A stretch of DNA of 64,000 bases. Origin: Furcasterigmium furcatum (taxonomy: Eukaryota > Ascomycota > Sordariomycetes > Glomerellales > Plectosphaerellaceae). Location: contig BCIA01000004.1 of NCBI GenBank assembly GCA_001599815.1, positions 3,808,082-3,872,081 of the forward strand, in the 5' to 3' direction. Position numbers and translations under genes: made by a program. The notes beneath the pieces are model-generated. The model had not been told where the DNA came from. It ran no database searches and saw nothing but the letters and a program-made list of their open reading frames with translations. The first letter of the stretch is position 1, and each line of letters opens with the position of its first letter. This document shows, in pieces, positions 44,908 to 56,000 of the stretch.

Positions 44908-46625
44908 ATGTCGTCCGCTTCCCCAGACAACTCTACCCACGAGGGTAAGGGCGGCGAACCCCTCAAGGTCAGCGAGCAGATCGCTACCGAGGGCACCCAG
45001 GGCCAGGGCGTCGACGATGCCTGGAAGTATCTGGACCAGAACCGCGATGAGCAGCACGCGGAGGTCGATCTGAAGAAGCTTCGTCTCAAGATCGACTTCC
45101 GTATTGTTCCTCTCATGTTCTGCGTAAGTTGACATCTCCAATGCTTGAGGAGAAGCAACTCACTGACGGAAAACATGACAGGCCTACACCATGCAGTTCC
45201 TCGACAAGGTCATCCTCAACTATGCCGCCGTCATGGGCCTGCCCCAGGACCTCGGCCTCCAGGGCAATGACTTCTCCAACATCGCCACGTTCCTGTTCGT
45301 CGGTCTGATCGCCTTCGAGATCCCCAATAGTGAGTATTTCCCCCTTGAGGTCCGTCTTGAACTTGACCTGACAACCCGGTGCAGTCTACTTCCTCCAGGC
45401 CTTCCCCGCCGCCAAGTGGCTCGCCTTCAACGTCGTCGCCTGGGGCATCGCCACGGCCTGCGGTGCCGCCGCCCACAACTACCAGACCCTCCTCGTCTCG
45501 CGTGTCTTCCTCGGCATCTTCGAGGCCACCATCGGCCCCTCCCTGATGCTCATCAGCAGCCAGTACTACACCAAGGCTGAGGCCGCTCCTCGCTTCTCCT
45601 TCTGGTACCTCGGCCTGGGTCTGGGCCAGATCATCGGCGGTGCCATCTCGTACGGCTTCCAGCACGTCACCGGTGCCAGCCTCGCCGGCTGGCGCATCAT
45701 GTTCATCACCCTTGGTGCTGTCACTATTCTCGTCGGCGTCGGAATCCTCGTCTTCATCCCCGATACCCCGATGAAGGCCGCCTGGATGTCCGATGCCGAG
45801 AAGGTCGCACTTCTCAAGCACGTCAGTGTCAACCAGACCGGCATCACCGACAAGAAGTTCCGCCCCAAGCAGATCGTCGAGGCCCTCTGCGACCCCCAGA
45901 TCTGGCTGATGACTCTGGCTGTCGTCCTGGTGAGTGATACAACCGCAACAAGACTGATCCCTCCGGGCAGGTAGCTAACACATCTGCAGCTCTCTGTTTC
46001 CAGCGGCGTCGTCACCACCTACTCTGCCACCCTCATCCGCAACCTCGGCTTCGACCCCAAGCAGGCCGCCCTGATGAACATGCCCTCCGGCGTTGTCAGC
46101 ATCTTCTTCACGCTCCTCGTCGGCTTCGGCACCCGCTACGTCTCCAACCGCTGGATGTGGAACGTCATCTGCATCTGCCCCGCCGTCCTCGGCGGCGCCC
46201 TCATGTCCTTCCTCACCATCGAGAGGCGCTCCGGCGTCCTGGCTGGCATCTACCTCGTCAACGCCGTCGTCGCCCCCCTGGCCGTCTTCTACGCCTGGAC
46301 CGCCGCCAACGTCGCCGGCGCCACCAAGCGCGCCTTCGCCACCGCCATTGTCTCCGGCTCCTTCTCCCTCGGCAACATCATCGGCCCCCAGACCTTCCAG
46401 GCCCGCGACGCCCCCGACTACCGCCCCGCCAAGCTGGCCGTCATGGGCACCCAGGCCGGCTGCGCGCTCGTCACCGTCCTGCTGGCCGTGTACTACATGT
46501 GGATGAACAAGAAGCGCGACGCCGCCACCAAGGACGCCGAGGGTGCCGAGGAGGAGTACCTCTCCCCCGATGTCTGGGCCCAGATGACGGATCGGGAGAA
46601 CAAGAAGTTCAGGTACCAGTACTAA
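44908..46625 (+). CDS. DAL5-type anion:cation symporter (MFS), second paralog
   Basis: Exons 44908-45123, 45182-45329, 45385-45929 and 45990-46625 give 514 residues. Family features are KIDFRIVPLMFCAYTMQFLDKVILNYAAVMG in helix 1, the SRVFLGIFEATIGPSLMLISSQYYT helix 4/5 region, GGWRIMF-like AGWRIMFITLGAVTI, and the C-terminal NIIGPQTFQARDAPDYRPAKLAV. They assign it to the allantoate permease group, close to phthalate- or vitamin-type carriers. The N-terminal 55 residues are charged and cytosolic. Strong codon bias suggests high expression. It is only distantly similar to the 13.6-kb permease, and its intron positions differ, so this is not a recent tandem duplicate. The substrate is not known. 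Confidence 0.9.
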
Positions 46626-46991
46626 GCGGCGAGGTCTGCTGCCGCGGCTTGCCGGCTTGTTGCTTCGCTTGTAGTCTGTCTTTCTCTTGGTGAGGGTTCA
46701 CCCCCCTCACGGGGCATGATAGCTCAATGCGATGTCTTCCGGCAACTCGGTGATACCTATCTGTTGTGTCATGGTGGCCTGTGAATAGAAGAGCCCTGTA
46801 TATAAGATAGACTGGCAGCCATTGAATGCACTACTGCTTCGGAACATGATGAGTTTCCTGGTGTGACCATCCCCTGTGAGGTCGCCATCCGACTCGTCGC
46901 CCATGGCCTCTCTGACCCCCACGAAGCTGCAGTGGAATGAGTACAGACGCAAATTGGCGTTGCGCAGAGCTCTCGCATGTGTAGAGATGAA
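46626..46991. other. Convergent intergenic region
   Basis: About 370 bp between the permease stop and the stop of the protease gene. Nothing was recognised. Confidence 0.5.
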
Positions 46992-49900
46992 CTATTTCTT
47001 GAGAAACCTGACGAATTCTCCCAGCTTCGTCATCACCTTATCCATCGCCCTCGTGTCGTCCTCATCCCACACCAGCGGTTGTCCGTCGTCCATGGCAGGG
47101 AAGTGGTCCCAGACCTGCGGGAACTTCTCCGTCTTGACGGACAGATTGTCGAACGCGTTCTTCATCACGCCGGACCGGCGCAGATGTTCGACCTCGGCCT
47201 CCATAGCTGACTGCGCGAGGAGCCCGGGTGACATGACCGCGGCGTTGAAGCTTTCACGAACTTCCACCGCGCTATCGGGACAAGTTGCGCGGTAGAGCCG
47301 GTCGGAGAACAACAGGGTGCCGGCCAGCCCAGCTGCGAGCGCTGTGGACACGGAGCTGCCGAAAGACCCATGACCTTCATCCGTGCTTTGGGCCCAAGCG
47401 GCCGACCCAGACGAGCCGGTCTTCTGCGAGCTCAGGTCGTGCGAATCGTCCCCGATAGAGCCATGACGGTAGTCGCCCGGAAGGAGGAAGTCGCTGTCAG
47501 CGGATACCCAGGAGAGCCTGGCGCCTGTGTCCGTCGAGGCGCCGATCTTGATGCAGTCTTGCACTTTGCTTGGGTACGTCTTGTCGGTGGAGGTGGCGCC
47601 CTCATCGATGGACGAGCAGAAGAGGACGATGTTCTTGAGGACCGCGTCTCGAAGGGCCGTATCTAGACTGGCCGTGTGGCCTTCCTTGATGTACCAGCTC
47701 ATCGAGATGATGTCTACACCTTGCTTCACTGCCCACGCGATGGCCTGGAGAAGATTCCCAGCGTCAGCACGATTCAATGGAGTTCCTGGCTCTCCGTAGG
47801 TATCTTGGGGGGTATCGGGATCTCAAGAGATAAACATGCCATGCTCATACTTACCTCAGCAGCGGACTCGGCACTGAAAGACCTCCGGCCATCTTGACCC
47901 CTGAATACCTCGAGTTGCGCAATGTACAGCTTCACTGTCGGACAGATCTTACAGATAAGCTGCGCCATAAGTGTTCCGTGGGGACCAGATGGGACATAGA
48001 AGGCGCCCCTGCGACCGGACAGGCTCTCGCCAACCGAATGGAAGGACTCGCCCATTCTGATGCGATCGGTGAAGATGCTCAGTGTCGGGTTGATGCCGTC
48101 GTCGATGATGGCGATCTTGACGGGCTGCACCCCAGGCTCGGCGCGATTTGCGCCTCTGAGAAACTGGCCGTACGACATCATGGTCTGCATCCAGCGCGGT
48201 TCCCTGCGATTATGAATGAGTTGACTGCCATGGTTGCATGTCGGACGAGTTCAGCTACTCACGTAGATCTTGCCACATCTCCGTCTGTGAATAATGAGCT
48301 GACGGCTGATTTAGACCGCTGAATACTCCAGTAAAGCTTGATCTCGGGCTTGTGTTTTCGTATTTCAGACTCGAAGGTCTTCATATAACCTTCAAGTCGA
48401 GACTGTCGTTCGAGGCCCTGTCGAGAGTAAGTAAGAAAGAGGTCTGCCATGAATGGCCAGGAGAATGGATCTTTATGATACCTTCTGAAGGACGATATGA
48501 ACCTTTTCCAACTAAAGTTGGACAGAATTAGTGCTCTCCTTCGATGTCTGGTTGTTTCATGTCCACGTACGTTCTTCAACTTGGCCAACCCTGAAGAGCT
48601 TGACCAACCCTTCAACACCGCATTGTTTCCCGACGAGTAAAGCGCGACATCTTTGACGCGGCTTGCGGAGTTGAAAATGACATCGCAGCACAGATCGACT
48701 CTGTACCAGTTCCACGAGCGCACTTCGAGGCCCTCCATGCATGCCTCGATCGCCTCATCTGAATGGCAGTTCTCTCCGTCATCGATGACCGTCACCTTGA
48801 GGACTGAGCTTACGCCACACTCATTCTTAAGCCAGCGGAAGATATCGCACATGTCCTGAAGGCCTTTCCCCTTGCTGCTCGCGGCTGTTAGCAGATGGAC
48901 TTATATAGCTTCGGGCGCCCCCAGCTGTGCCCCTGGAGACTCCGGCCTTGCTGACGATAGGAGGGGAGACCTACGGCTCGGATTCCTGGCTTCTGTGTGT
49001 GACTGCTCCGTTCACCCCATCAATGGTCGGTTTTGTCTGCCTGTGATCCAGCCCCTCACATGCTTCGACGGCAAGCCGTGGCAATGCCACATATTTAAGA
49101 AGCCCTTCGAATCGGAGAACTTTGCGAAGACCCTCGAGAAATTCCGCACTGATGGAAGGATAAGGCAGACCAAAGAGGTCGAACTCAAGTACTCGTCCTG
49201 TCGTTTCCCCGGTACCATGTCAGCCAAGCGCTTGATGCGTCTTGTAAATGCATCCGTAACGACTCACCGTCTCCGTTCTTATAAAGCGCTTTCATGGCAT
49301 CCTTCCGATCGAAATTTTCGATGATGTATTCTCGCATGAAACGTAGGATCTCGTCGCTCTCGATGAGCTTGCGGCGGCTCGCCTCGTCATCTTCAATGTC
49401 CAGGTTAGCAGCCCGGGCCAATTCCGCCAGCCTTGTCTGGAACGGTGTGTTGCCCTTGTTGTCCTCGTAGTCAACGAGGACTCTTGGTCGTGCGTTGATC
49501 AGCTCGCGGATAATCTTGGACAGATCGAATCTTTGCGGCTCATCAAGCTCTCGAACAATGTTCAGGGTTGGCTTCCTCGTCAGTGCTTGTGGTGCTAAGA
49601 GATGTGCCTGTTGTTCCCCGTGGTCCGCTCCCTCTGTTGCATCCCTAGCGCTCCCTTGATTTATCACCATCTGTCGAGAAGCCTTCGAGTTTGGCAGGGC
49701 TTTGTCCAGCTTGTCCATGAGGTCAGCGGCCGCTCTGGCAGGCTCCATCCTCGGATGGCTTCTTTTGATGGGCGATTCAGTCCCGCTGACGCTGACATTC
49801 CTCGGTGCCAGGGCAGTGTTCAGCGTGCCGCGAGGGATGCCGTTGCGACCCGACTCCTCGGGAGGCGATGTCCATTTCTTGAACCGGTATTCCTCATCTT

Positions 49901-50609
49901 CTTCAATCTCGAACCTCTCCATCTCTGCAGCGATGTGCAGCGGAGTCATCCTCTCTTCGTCTTCCAGCGACACGGTGGTGAAGAGATCTGAGCCCTCATC
50001 AACTCTGAAGATGTTCGCTCCTCTCTTAGCGTTGGCAGCCTTGGCTTCTTCTTGGAACTTGGCGATGATGGCCTTTGTGAAAGGACTCCGATGGACGATG
50101 GCCCGGTGCAGACAGTTCTGGCCATTGAAGGAGAGACACAGCAGCTCTCCCACATTCTGCGCGTTCTCCAACACGACCTTGACGAATTCGTGGTTTCCCT
50201 CCTCGATGGCGACGTGAAGCGGCGTGCGGCCAGTTTTGTTTCTGCACTTGAGCAGCGGCCTGTGGTGTTTGATCGCCCACTCGACGAAGTTTTGGTACTC
50301 ATCCAAGCGGTTCCCCTGGCTCCCCTTGCGTGCCGTTGCCAGCAGCAGCTCATGCAGCACATCGGCCTTGACCTTTCTTTGCCGGTGAGCCCTAATCACG
50401 ACACTATCGTTGGCGCCCTGGTTCAGACGGACGATGTGCTTTTGCTGAAATGGTTCCCACTGCGCCTGGTCGTCGAACTTGATTCCCACCGCGTCTGCCA
50501 GCACCTCATCGGCGCTCGTCTCCCGGGTTTCCGACGTCTTGGCGAGTCGGTTGCTGCCCACATTGCCACGATCTCGCTGCGTCGTGGTGCTCGCTTGCAC
50601 ATGGACCAT
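46992..50609 (-). CDS. Ankyrin-subtilisin (peptidase S8) fusion protein
   Basis: Seven exons (50609-49268, 49197-49016, 48870-48571, 48511-48482, 48417-48263, 48203-47855, 47744-46992) are phase-consistent and give 1036 residues. The N-terminal part has ankyrin repeats (TGRTPLHVAIEEGNHEFVKVVLENA, GQNCLHRAIVH, MTPLHIAAEMERFE). A helical middle contains EFDLFGLPYPSIS and DGENCHSDEAIEACMEG. The C-terminal third is a subtilase: catalytic Asp in VKIAIIDDGIN, His in SGPHGTLMA and Ser in GSSVSTALAAGLAG, so the triad looks complete. No signal peptide is visible, so the protease is intracellular. Such subtilases occur as effector domains of fungal NLR-like proteins. It is divergent (572 bp) from a beta-rich orphan gene. 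Intron 2, with an AAG acceptor after GCTAAC, is the least certain join; reading the pieces as separate genes fits worse. Confidence 0.8.
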
Positions 50610-51181
50610 GGTGGTGGACGCTGGCGCTCAGCATTGGAAGCCGAGGATCGATGCCTTGAAAGTTGAGGAGACGAGCAAATGCTGGATTGTTCAGCTGGCT
50701 GTCATTTCCGCGTCCCCCAGCGGCTGTAAGCAGCCCCCCAGCCTTGCTTGAACTGACGCCAGGGGTCTCTGTATGCATGCGGGCGCCAATATTCGAGGCA
50801 GGCTGCGGCTGTGATGTGCAACAAGGGTGGTACCGTTGGAGTAGAAGCAACTCAAAACGGTCAACCTTGGAGAAACCAGAGGACAGCCCAATCATGTGCC
50901 CCCGAAATATGTACAGGTCGAACCTATCAGAGTGATTTCGGCGTCGTATTTTCAGCCTTTTTTCTCTTATTGGTAAAGCGCGAGGTTGAGTTTGTTGATA
51001 ATCACGCATCGACTTGGGGGCCAAAGCCGCAGTGTGCTGGCCGTGATGAGCTGAAGCGAGCCCTCCGTGGGTGACACAAGACGCCTTCTCAAGACCGCTG
51101 CTGTAGTTCTAATAAAGTGTCTTTGGACCCAGTCAGCAGGCTTGCTCTCATCGACGATCCGCTGCCATTCCTCAACTCACC
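50610..51181. promoter_or_regulatory. Bidirectional promoter (S8-ankyrin / beta-rich orphan)
   Basis: A 572-bp interval between divergent starts, so the two genes can be co-regulated. No conserved element is recognisable by eye. Confidence 0.5.
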
Positions 51182-52366
51182 ATGGACAACGAATTCACCT
51201 TCGAGCTCGTCCCGCGAGGGGATGCGGGAAAGTTCAGGATTCAGAACCTGCCAGGGCACGAGTTTCGCGAGCCTCTCTACAACACCCCGAACGAGTCGTC
51301 GCCGCTGAGCACGAAGATCAAGCTTGTCGAGGTGCACCACGGACGCATGATGCACGACAACAAGCCATGGGGCGCAACTCTGGTGCTCCTGGAGTTGAAC
51401 TTTCTCAGCTCTGAACAGGGCCGCCGCTACAAGAATGCGACAGTGATGCTGGAGTTCTTCGACAAGGGCCTCATCTCCCAGTACCACCCTGCTGTTGTCG
51501 ACTTGGCTCCCAATCGGATGCACTGGCTGAACAAAACCACCAGAGAGAGGACAACAACGTATGGCGCCAATGCCAGCGCCCAGGGCAGCGCCGGTCCTGC
51601 GGGTTTGGAAGCCGGTGTCCATTGGCAAGTTGAGTCAACAAAGCCGACGAAGTACAGAGCTACCCTCACGGGTAAGAACACATGGAGCCCGGGGCATCTC
51701 GGGGCTGAGAATACTGCGAAATGGACCTTTGAAGAGAATAAAGACGGGGAAGACGGCATCCCTGCGTTTCTTCAGGCAGCGGTCCTCCTGAGGACGCATG
51801 CTTCGCGACCCTTCTTCGCCAAATTGCGCGTCGAGTCGTCCGTCGATAAGGTGTCGGCCGCACGCCGGGCCTTGCCATTCACGACGGACGAGGACAAGAT
51901 CATAGACCACGTCACATTCACCCCGGGTCAACAGCAGCTCTCCTACTCGCACATCACTGGCATCAAGCCGAGCGACCTGGAGAACATGGAGAAGTTGCCC
52001 GTCGGCAAGTATTTCCGGGTCAACATGTCAGAGCAAGACGACTTGCTGGAAACACGCGATGCACCGGAAGTTGTCACCCCGGCCGTGGAACAGCCGCAGG
52101 CCTTGCGCGACAGGGCGGCCGTCACAAGCGCGATATTGGCACCACTGACAAACACGGCACCCTTGAGTCTGGCCGTGATAGCGGAAGCTCTGAAGAAGGC
52201 GGCGGAAGCGGCGGCGAACGCGGGAGAGGCTGCGGCAAAGTCAGCTGAAGCTGCTGGCAAGGCGGCGGATGCCGCGGTCAAGGTGGCGGAGGCTTTGAGC
52301 ATCATCGCTGCTGCTGCTGTCCAGCTCGAAGGAACAGGGAAGCCCGGCCCAAGCGATGTCGTGTAG
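51182..52366 (+). CDS. Beta-rich protein with Ala-rich C-terminal helix, candidate protease partner
   Basis: An intronless gene of 394 residues that I do not recognise from a named family. Residues about 1-270 alternate short hydrophobic and polar stretches (for example KIKLVEVHHG, TLVLLELNFL, NATVMLEFFD, AKLRVESSV), suggesting a beta-sandwich or twisted sheet. A Glu/Asp-rich linker (about 285-315) follows. The last 75 residues are very Ala-rich with heptad-like spacing (AEALKKAAEAAANAGEAAAK), suggesting a long amphipathic helix. There is no signal peptide. It starts 572 bp from a divergent intracellular subtilase gene. In fungi, gasdermin-like pore formers and their activating proteases are often neighbours (HET-Q1/HET-Q2). 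The same logic could apply here, but homology to gasdermins is not demonstrated. Confidence 0.78.
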   Translation: MDNEFTFELVPRGDAGKFRIQNLPGHEFREPLYNTPNESSPLSTKIKLVEVHHGRMMHDNKPWGATLVLLELNFLSSEQGRRYKNATVMLEFFDKGLISQYHPAVVDLAPNRMHWLNKTTRERTTTYGANASAQGSAGPAGLEAGVHWQVESTKPTKYRATLTGKNTWSPGHLGAENTAKWTFEENKDGEDGIPAFLQAAVLLRTHASRPFFAKLRVESSVDKVSAARRALPFTTDEDKIIDHVTFTPGQQQLSYSHITGIKPSDLENMEKLPVGKYFRVNMSEQDDLLETRDAPEVVTPAVEQPQALRDRAAVTSAILAPLTNTAPLSLAVIAEALKKAAEAAANAGEAAAKSAEAAGKAADAAVKVAEALSIIAAAAVQLEGTGKPGPSDVV

Positions 52367-53041
52367 GAGCAAGAGAGAAAAGATGGCCCGCCTCGGAACG
52401 ACCACGTCTGCCAGTAGACATCAGGTCGAGCCCTAGAAAATGGGGGTGAGCTCTCTCTCAACTTTAAGAAATTTACATGGCCTCTTTCTCAATCAACATC
52501 TGGGCGGGAACAGAGCTGGGCCGGTAAGAAGTACCTTACTCCGTGACCCCTCATGAGGAGGTCGAGCCTGGAACTTCAGGTTTGGGGGCAGAGAGCAGGG
52601 GTTTCCAGGCTGTAAGCATCGTTCCCTTGCGCCATGCATAACAGCAGGGTATGGCACCTCGGCCGCTGTGATTTATTGGTCAGAGTGCTGCAGGCTGCTG
52701 GGACTTCTTCAGTTCAGCTGCGGCCACTCTTCGTCTCGGTCCAATGGCTGGCTGTTGATAGTTCCTCCGGCCATCAGCTGAGAGTGCCAGACCGGATTGA
52801 TACATGCACGCTCCCTCCCACCCAAGCAACGGCCGCCAACGTGATGCAGCTTTAAATTACAATCAAGTGTGGTTTTGCGGAGGGCGTGTCACGCAGCAGC
52901 CCAAGTCACGGATGGTAAGGCTCCCAGCTGTGACTGACTTCGTCGATCATCGTATCTCAAGTTCGACGATGGTCATTGAGCCAGGCATCCGCTCATAGCC
53001 CAAACAACACCGATGTTTGTCGCTTTTCGCCTCCTGGAGCA
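52367..53041. other. Spacer, about 675 bp, with repeat copy
   Basis: No gene was seen. About 52410-52495 resembles a segment at 29165-29245. The NLR promoter should be here. Confidence 0.5.
52410..52495. repeat. Degenerate dispersed repeat, copy B
   Basis: It is similar by eye to 29165-29245 over about 80 bp in the same orientation. It may be an old mobile-element trace. Confidence 0.4.
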
Positions 53042-56000
53042 ATGGCGCCCCTGTGAGTGATATGAGGTCTTGTATTTCGACGCTGGGCAGCAACAGCTGA
53101 CATCCCCGGGCAGCATCGTGATCATCAATGGCATCGACGACCTGAGTGAGGATGAGGAGATCCGGATCACCAAGCGGAAGAAGATCTTTGATCGATACTT
53201 CCCCTCGGCTACTGTCAAGGTCTTCGACTCTTTTCAACAGGGCGGCTTCATCGACAGCTCGTACATCCACCGCAAGGCCAGATACATCATCGAGGACCTG
53301 CAAACTCTCTGCCAACATACTGACGAGGTTGGTGCTGACACCGGAAACTTCCCACTCTGGGCCATGAATGCTTGATTCCTATCCGCTAACCCCGAGGCTT
53401 TCCTTTTCACGAAGGAGTTTGAAACTCCACGGCCCATCATCTTCGTTGGTCACAACACGGGCGCTTCTCTCGCAAAACAGGTTCAGTTCTGCCTACCACC
53501 AAGTTATCTTTGCAACAGAGACTAAATCTTTGCATCAGATCCTCTTGTTGGCCGCCGAAGATGACCAACACCACTGGATATCTTGGGGGACGGTGGCCCT
53601 GGTAGGTCGTCGCCCGGTTCTCATGTCCTGAGAGTACATCTGCTGACAGCCTTAAAAGTATCTCATCGAGTGCCCTTCATTCTTAGGCCACCATGACTGG
53701 GAGCGATTCTTGGTACAATTGCTTTCGGCTGGAAGGCTTCCTTTCACCAATCTTCCAGCCCTCGTTAAATTCTTGCCAAAGGCCCTCGCGCGCATTGAGT
53801 TGCAGTTCGCTGCCATTGCGGATTCCCTCAACACCAGGGTCTTCAACCCTGAAGGCGGAGATGGCGTCTTTGTGAGCTTTCCCTTTCTCGGTCGATTCAT
53901 TCTCGTCTCTGATCTAAAGGCTCGCAGAATCAAGCCAGCAACCCGTGGGACATCGGGGACGATCAATCAAAACTTGACGACGTATTGCTGGGAATAGCAG
54001 CTTCCACCAACCAAGAGAAGACCAGTATGTCAGCCCTGTGGATTACATCCTTGTGTCAAGTGTCGCTGACGGATGAAGGCCTGAAATCCCAGATGCACAT
54101 GTTCCAGAAGCATCTGGCTGGCCCCGACGCCGCAATCAACCGTCTCGGGGTGGTGGGCGTATATCCTGATGCCCTCCGCTGGCTAAACGAGAAGAAGACT
54201 GATATCTTCGATGCGTGGCTCACTGACACCACACCCAGCATCCTGGCCATCATCGGGCAACCCGGCGCGGGAACGACGCAGCTCACCTCTCACATCTTGC
54301 ATCAACGGCTCATGCAGGATTCTCGAAAGCCGGAGGATGTGTTCTTGAGCTTTGGATTCTCCCGTTGGGACAGACGATGCAATTCAGAACGAAGCCTGGT
54401 CGCCTCTCTCATCCATCAGATGCTCACTCAGAGGCCGGACTACTGGATCCGGGTAGAGCTTCGCCATGGCCCGTCTTTCTTGTCCAGAAACAAGACGCTC
54501 AAGTCCTCGAACCCTTGGAGATTGTTTCGATGGCTGCTGACCTTTGTTCCGAAAGAAGCCCGCATCTTCATCGTTCTCAACGCTGTCGACCAGTGTATCG
54601 AGCCCATCGCCCTGAAAATCGCACGCCTTACAGAGCTGGATCGCTTAGAGGCTTCCATGAAGATTCTCATGACAAGCTCAATGGAGCTGGACTTGCCATC
54701 GGAAATATCGACCCATCGCCTCACCCTCGAGGGTGCTGACTTCAAGGACGCAATCCGGGACGTGGCGCAGCGCCGGGTAGATCACATCATCAACAAGAGG
54801 CCTGTTTGGAGAAACTTCAGAGACACCATCCTAGCGAAGTTGTGCAGCGGGGAGTTCACATACTTCTCCGTCATGATGAGCCTGGACCTGCTGGAGCAGC
54901 GAAGGATGCCTTCCACCAAGGACGCTCTGGTGCAATACCTCATGACCCCCGTTCTATCCCAAGAAAAGGTTTTCAGCACGATCGCGAGCGAACTGCGCGA
55001 GAACCAGCAGGCAAAGGAGGCCATCAACTGGATATTCCATGCGGTCCGGCCGCTCAGCACGTCGGAGCTTGCCGTTGCTCTCGCTCTCAGCCCCGATAAC
55101 GACGAAGGAGCGCCGAGCCTGAGCTTCACAGATCTCATCCAGAAGGTGTCTTGGGACGTCAGAGGAGACCTGGAGGGCGTACTTGAAGGCTGTGTCAGGA
55201 TCGTCGACGAACAGGTGGTTCTGGTTCACCACACGTTCCACGATTACCTCGAGAAGGAAGAGGATCTCCTCATCCCCGACTTTCACTCTACGGCCGCGAG
55301 TCGGTGTCTTTTCTACCTCGATATTCATTCGAAATTCAAGGCGGAAACAGAGAAGACAGAGCCCCACAAGAGCGTAGCGGCTGACCCCGGCCCTGCCACC
55401 GCGTTTCTCAATTACGCGCAGCTGTACTGGGCCGAGCATTACAGACAGCAATCCGCATCGACAGAGTCTTCAGACAAACAGGTGCTCGACTTTCTTACAG
55501 GCACCAAAGAGGGCGCGGAGACGTGGAAAGCCAAATGCGCCTCATTACACGGCTGGCAATCAGGGACTGAAGACAGCCCGTTGTTGGTGGCAGCCCAGCT
55601 TGGGTTCGACCGGCTGGCCGAAAGCCTCCTGAAATCCGAAGCTGAGGACTCCCCCCTGTCGTTGAAAGATGTGGCAAGGGTTGCGGCACATGCTGGCCAT
55701 AGCGAACTACTGGGGAAGCTTCTCGAGATCGAAGGCCCTGGGCTTGACGTGATGCCTGCACTTCAGGCTGCCGCAGCAAACGGGCATGCTGACGCCATCC
55801 GCACCTTATTTCACTACCTGCATCGCCATGATGCCTTCGGGAGTCTGGCAGATCCGGAGGAGTATTGTGATCCAGTTCTTCTGGCGGCCTTCTGGGGCTA
55901 CACTGCGGCGGTTGAGGCGCTCTTGACAGGACATGAAGGATTCAGCGTCAGAGCTCTTGACGAGGACGGACAGACTGCCGTTCACCTGGCCGCGAGGATC

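Noticed and set aside
46992..48852. Separate small genes for the subtilase fragments and the ankyrin part
   Set aside because: Exon ends match canonical splice sites, and all phases join into one continuous family-like protein.
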